A stretch of 64,000 nt of DNA from Mugil cephalus (lineage: Eukaryota > Chordata > Actinopteri > Mugiliformes > Mugilidae). The position numbers and the translations under genes are program-made. Below, one piece after another: positions 59,811 through 64,000 of this stretch. Under the pieces are notes generated by a model, which was given only the letters and a program-made list of their open reading frames with translations, was not told the origin of the DNA and did not search any database. Positions within the stretch are counted from its first letter, which is position 1. The number at the start of each line of letters is the position of its first letter. The DNA lies in contig NC_061789.1 of NCBI RefSeq assembly GCF_022458985.1, positions 20,068,357 through 20,132,356 on the forward strand, written 5' to 3'.

Positions 59811-60013
59811 TGGGGATCAAATACTTATTTCCCTTAATAAAATACATAACAATTTATAACTTTTAGATTGTGTGTTTTTTATGCATTTTCGACTGATATT
59901 CTGTCTATACCCATAACCAGTAAACAACCATAAAAACCAGAGTCTGATCATTTCTATGGAAGTGGGCAAACTTACAAATTCAGCAGGGGATCAAATACTT
60001 ATTTCCCCCACTG
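59811..60013. repeat. Right terminal inverted repeat of the Tc1 element
   Basis: This is the reverse complement of the left terminal repeat with two mismatches. It begins 13 bases after the transposase stop codon and ends at the TA target copy. Confidence 0.95.
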
Positions 60014-63000
60014 TAGAAATACAAAACCTTGTTGTGTTGTTATAAATTGCACTCCCCCCTCAGATTATAATCCCCATCTCTGTTTTTGAATATTTCCAGG
60101 AAGTAGGTTGTTTATTGCTTTGTACGTAATTTGTGCTGTTTGAATGTTAATCAGGTCGAAGAATTTTTATGTTTTTGATTTTAACAGTGACAGTGAATTT
60201 GTGTGATCTTTGTAACTGGCATCACGAATTATCCTTCTTTTTTGCGGTATAGATAGTGATTGTGATGTACATTTATGCCCCAAACCTCAGCACAGTGATT
60301 TGTGGTCCAGAATGTATTTTGCCTTACTGAGTAATCAGATGCTTCTTGACAGTTTCTGTCATAAAAATAAGTTTCTTGACACCAAGAATGTCATGAACTC
60401 TTTCGATATCCACACCTTCTACATTTTTGATACCTTACAAACACCCAGCAATGGAAACGTGTTGAGTTGGGAGCCAGACAGCATGAACACGGGCTCACGT
60501 ACAGCGGGCAGTACGCGGCCCCCGTCTGTCTATCATGCGCTGGTGAGTAGCGGTGCCACACTGCATGCTCACACAAAGATTGGCCCAGGGTATGTTTCAT
60601 ATTGATTTGTTCTCTGGTCATGTAGGATAAAGATAGACCCCACCCAACAGGACCATCTGCAGCTAAAAATAACACGTGTAAATCAAGGCTGAAGCAGCAC
60701 ACACACATGCAGCGCTGCAAGCTGCGACGAGGAGGTGTCGGGGGGTCAGAGCGGGTAATTATTATGTAGTAACAGTGACGCCTTTTCATACATGTCCCAT
60801 TAATGCTTTGTGTTCTAATTTTGTGTTTTCTGATTTACAGTCGAGGCTGCATCTCCATGCAAAGCAGGTGACAGCATTTACGGGAGAGTGGCACTGAAGT
60901 TTACAGCCCCTCGCTCATCGATCAAATCCATCAGAGGCATTCATCATACACTAAACCAATTACCCTGCCATCACACTCCTCTGCTGTCCACCTAATCTCA
61001 GACTCTCCATCAGGACACCCGAATGCTTTTCCACAAAGCTACAGAGTCGATTAATATACAAGGAGGGGAATCATAACGATGTCCGCTGGCCACTTTACCT
61101 CTATTGTTCTCTCAGGTGTGATGTCATTTATAATATAATGTGACATAATGTTTGTCTCGGTCACAGGTAGCCAATCAATGCAACGTTGCAGTTCTCCGTC
61201 TCAAGTGTGAAGTATATCTAAAAGTCGCAGTCTGAGACGAAGGATACCTGGAACAAACATGAGGCATGACACAAATACAATTTTCTTCCTACTAAGCACA
61301 GACCCGGGGCTGCTTTCAGATATAATCAATGAACTGTGCACTGATATCCTGGTAGCGTTCACTGTAGCTGTAAGAATTATAACAAATGGCAGCCTCAACA
61401 ATAAAACAAGAGCACACTTGTGCTGCTCTTCGACCGACTTAGCTTACTCTGTTAATGTGTGGCCTGTAATATGGCCTTAGTGGGCAATAGAGGGGTCAAG
61501 GTGGAGACCAATAAAACAGTCACAGTCGGCAGTGACTGTGTGCAGTCCCAGTGGGCCTCGGATGGAAGGCAGGCGAAGGCAAAATGAATCCCATCCATCG
61601 CCCACTGCAGGACAGAGTGACAGTGCAGTGCAGTAGAGCTCAGTCACTTGACACAGGCTGTTATCAGATGAAGGGAGAGGCAGTGGAGAGGAGTGTTACT
61701 GACTGAGGTGAGGAGGTTTTTACCAACAAGTGGCCCTAATCACACTCCCCATCCAGTCCGCCTTCAACTTGTAACTGGAATCTAGCCCATGCTGCTGGAT
61801 GTACAGTGGATCGGTGTCATAATACAGTGTAATGCCACTTTAGGACCGGGACATTAGCCTGGGTGGGCTCGCTCCAGCTGGGTAATCCTTATCTGATTGG
61901 ACTATGAGACTAATCCTGATCTTCTCTGCTGCTCTGCTCTCTGCTATCTGCTTTTATCTCATCCTGCTTCTCCGCTTCACGCAGAGCATCACCATTCAAA
62001 CATGTACAGTGGGCACGCAACATACTCCCACATTTGTTTTCAGAGGCCTCAATGTACACTGCATTGATACTCCCACGTACTTGAACATAAAATCATGAGG
62101 CAGGCTTCGTGAACTGTGATCTGTGGAGATCGACGGGAACTGTGCGAGGCCATTATGGTGACCATTTTAGTAAAAAAAAAAAAAAAAAAGAAAGCAATTT
62201 TTTTTTCTAATCAATCTAGGTTAGATGAAGTGGAAGAACACTTTAAAACTTTAAAAGGTGTTAGAAACTGTGGTGCGACACAAGACAAGTCAGAAAACAT
62301 CAGTGAACAGGCAAATGTTGTTCATTTGCTAACTTCCACTGTAGTTTGTTGTCCTGGATCACTCAGAGATCTTTAAAGCTTCAGTGAAATTCTCTGAGTA
62401 CAAGCACAGATTTCTAGGTTGTTCTTGTTTGCCCCTAAGCCTGGGATGGGTGGAGGATGTTGTGGGGTTTACTGCATGTCCTTCTTTGTAGGATTTCCTC
62501 AGTTGTCATTAAATAAAGACAATAACAATGAATTTGCACGAAATTTCACATTCACGGTTCCCAGATGATACATCTCTAGCACTGCTTTGAAATGTCTCTG
62601 CATCCACTGAGTTCCAACAGCCTTAATCAAGGATTTGTTTTGTATCTGAACATGAAACGAACTTGACCAAGTTTGGGCACAACGTTCGATTCACTCGCGT
62701 TTTTTTGTGCATGTTGCGTCACTGCACAATAAGAGCACCAATTTGTCATTTTTGTTGTCAATTAGCACTTGCTAACATGCTTGTCTGCAAACAACCAGCT
62801 TGTTATAATGAACTTTGGGTAGCTATTCAGATAAATTAAAGACTTTTAAGACATTACCATTACCAAGAGAAGAACATTTAGATTTTCCCTAATTACAGGT
62901 CAAATTATTAACTGCTCAAATACACATCAGATTAATCACTCATTAATAAAATGTTATGTGACGCTCTTGTTGTTGCAAATGAGGCATTCAAGTATTTTTT

Positions 63001-63155
63001 TTTTACTTTATTGATCTCTGCATTTGGGGATGCAAATTTCTGATCCTGCACATGCTCCATTCGTTCCGGTTTGCTGTGCATGTTGTGGTCACTGTACAAT
63101 AAGAGGGCAATTTACTTTTCTAACTCTCTAACCACTTTGCCTCAACAAAGTTACA

Positions 63156-63206
63156 GTCAGAAGTAGGATTTGAACCCACGCCTCCAGACCGCCCAGGCAT
63201 CCTGAC
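63156..63206 (-). pseudogene. tRNA-Leu-like pseudogene lacking the anticodon arm
   Basis: Read on the minus strand it begins GTCAGGATG and GGGCGGTCT, like the acceptor and D region of vertebrate tRNA-Leu(CAG), then jumps to GGAGGCGTGGGTTCAAATCC and CTACTTCTGAC, the variable arm, T arm and 3' acceptor strand. The seven-base acceptor stem still pairs with one G-U, and the five-base T stem pairs. About 30 bases, including the anticodon arm, are missing, so it cannot decode. The B-box promoter GGTTCAAATCC is kept. On the same strand an A-rich stretch follows about 150 bases later (near 63004-62995), so it may be the head of a SINE. Confidence 0.65.
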
Positions 63207-64000
63207 GTCATGAAGAACCTGACTAGCCCTTCTTCATCACAGACACCACCATTTCTCTTCCCTAACTGTGCTCTTGTCCTATAGCCACTGTGGAGCCTGA
63301 GGGCGGCGCTGTAATGAAGACAAATGCCTCAGATTAGTAGTGCGGTACACCTGCCTGAGAGCGTGGGGTGGACGGGCAGCGGCAGCTTTAACAGAAGTTC
63401 AAAATAGGACGGAGGAACGGCGGTCTCCAGGGACCAATTCATCAGCAACACACATGTTTACCGTGTGCAACGTTCATGCCTCACAAGCTCAATCGCTCTC
63501 TGTCTGCAGCCACATCTGTGTTTGTGGAACCACTGAACTATTAATGTTGCTTCAAGACTTAAAGGCTGAACAGCAGAGAACCAATAAATGTTCCTACCCG
63601 GCATTGAAATATAGAGCTGCCGTCTGGATAAAACCAAATATTATTGCCATCCAACTCTTCACTGCGTAAAACCCCATTTCCATTTGCAAAACCCAGAGAA
63701 GGATAAAAATCTGAAAGGGAACCAACATGGAACAAATACAACGGAAAACTACCACATTAATCGAGGTGGAGTTCTTGAAGAAGGAAAAGGCTGAACCTGG
63801 ATACCTCAGAGCCCACATTTTGTCGTCACTTCCTGAAAATCCTTACATTTTGGATGAAACAATCCGCATTGAATGAGTTGAGAATGAGCAAGTTAATAAA
63901 ATGAATCTATGCATTTACTGTCTAATTGAGTAATTAAATCGTGTCAGCTATGGAAAGTTGAATATATACGATTAAACATCTCAGGTGAGGTGCTGAATTT

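Overview
This is a stretch of a ray-finned (teleost) fish genome. The evidence is vertebrate-type split genes with short GT/AG introns, several interspersed repeats that I recognise as teleost families, and an intact fish-type Tc1 element. I rebuilt three genes from splice sites, reading phase and protein recognition. They are slc25a39 (+, coding 2328-6452, 11 coding exons, 358 aa), rpl3 (+, 8214-11655, 9 exons, 403 aa) and the last three coding exons of cacng2/stargazin (-, 20331-35256). Every splice phase closes in all three.

Layout. 1-2310: repeats plus a CpG-rich block with an NRF1-like palindrome and a strong splice donor, a plausible non-coding first exon of slc25a39. 2311-6452: slc25a39, the mitochondrial glutathione carrier, with the four-cysteine matrix loop. 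6453-8187: its 3' UTR, a teleost repeat and the rpl3 promoter (TATA-like box and 5'TOP start). 8188-11713: rpl3, whose introns carry a recognisable SNORD43, a probable SNORD83, a new-looking H/ACA snoRNA candidate and a structured GC-rich intron 3 that may serve autoregulated splicing. 11714-20330: gene-poor DNA between the convergent rpl3 and cacng2 genes, holding a degenerate 21-bp minisatellite and CTCF-like motifs. 20331-35256: cacng2 exons 4, 3 and 2. 35257-64000: the open-ended first intron of cacng2. Exon 1 is not in the window, so this intron exceeds 28.7 kb.

The large cacng2 introns hold mobile and regulatory material: a complete Tc1 transposon with an intact 340-aa DD34E transposase and 203-bp terminal repeats differing at two positions (58408-60013); two deletion derivatives of another DNA transposon family (25074-25190, 53199-53400); a short retro-insert with a 13-bp target duplication (49109-49219); a tRNA-Leu-like pseudogene lacking its anticodon arm (63156-63206); and three RFX X-box-like motifs within 100 bp (34514-34609).

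The genes are not one pathway. slc25a39 imports glutathione into mitochondria, rpl3 builds the ribosome's peptidyl-transferase region and hosts rRNA-modification guide RNAs, and cacng2 encodes the AMPA-receptor regulator stargazin. I saw no wholly new multi-gene system. The best leads are the rpl3 intronic RNAs, the young Tc1 copy, the deleted tRNA-Leu-like element and the clustered regulatory motifs.
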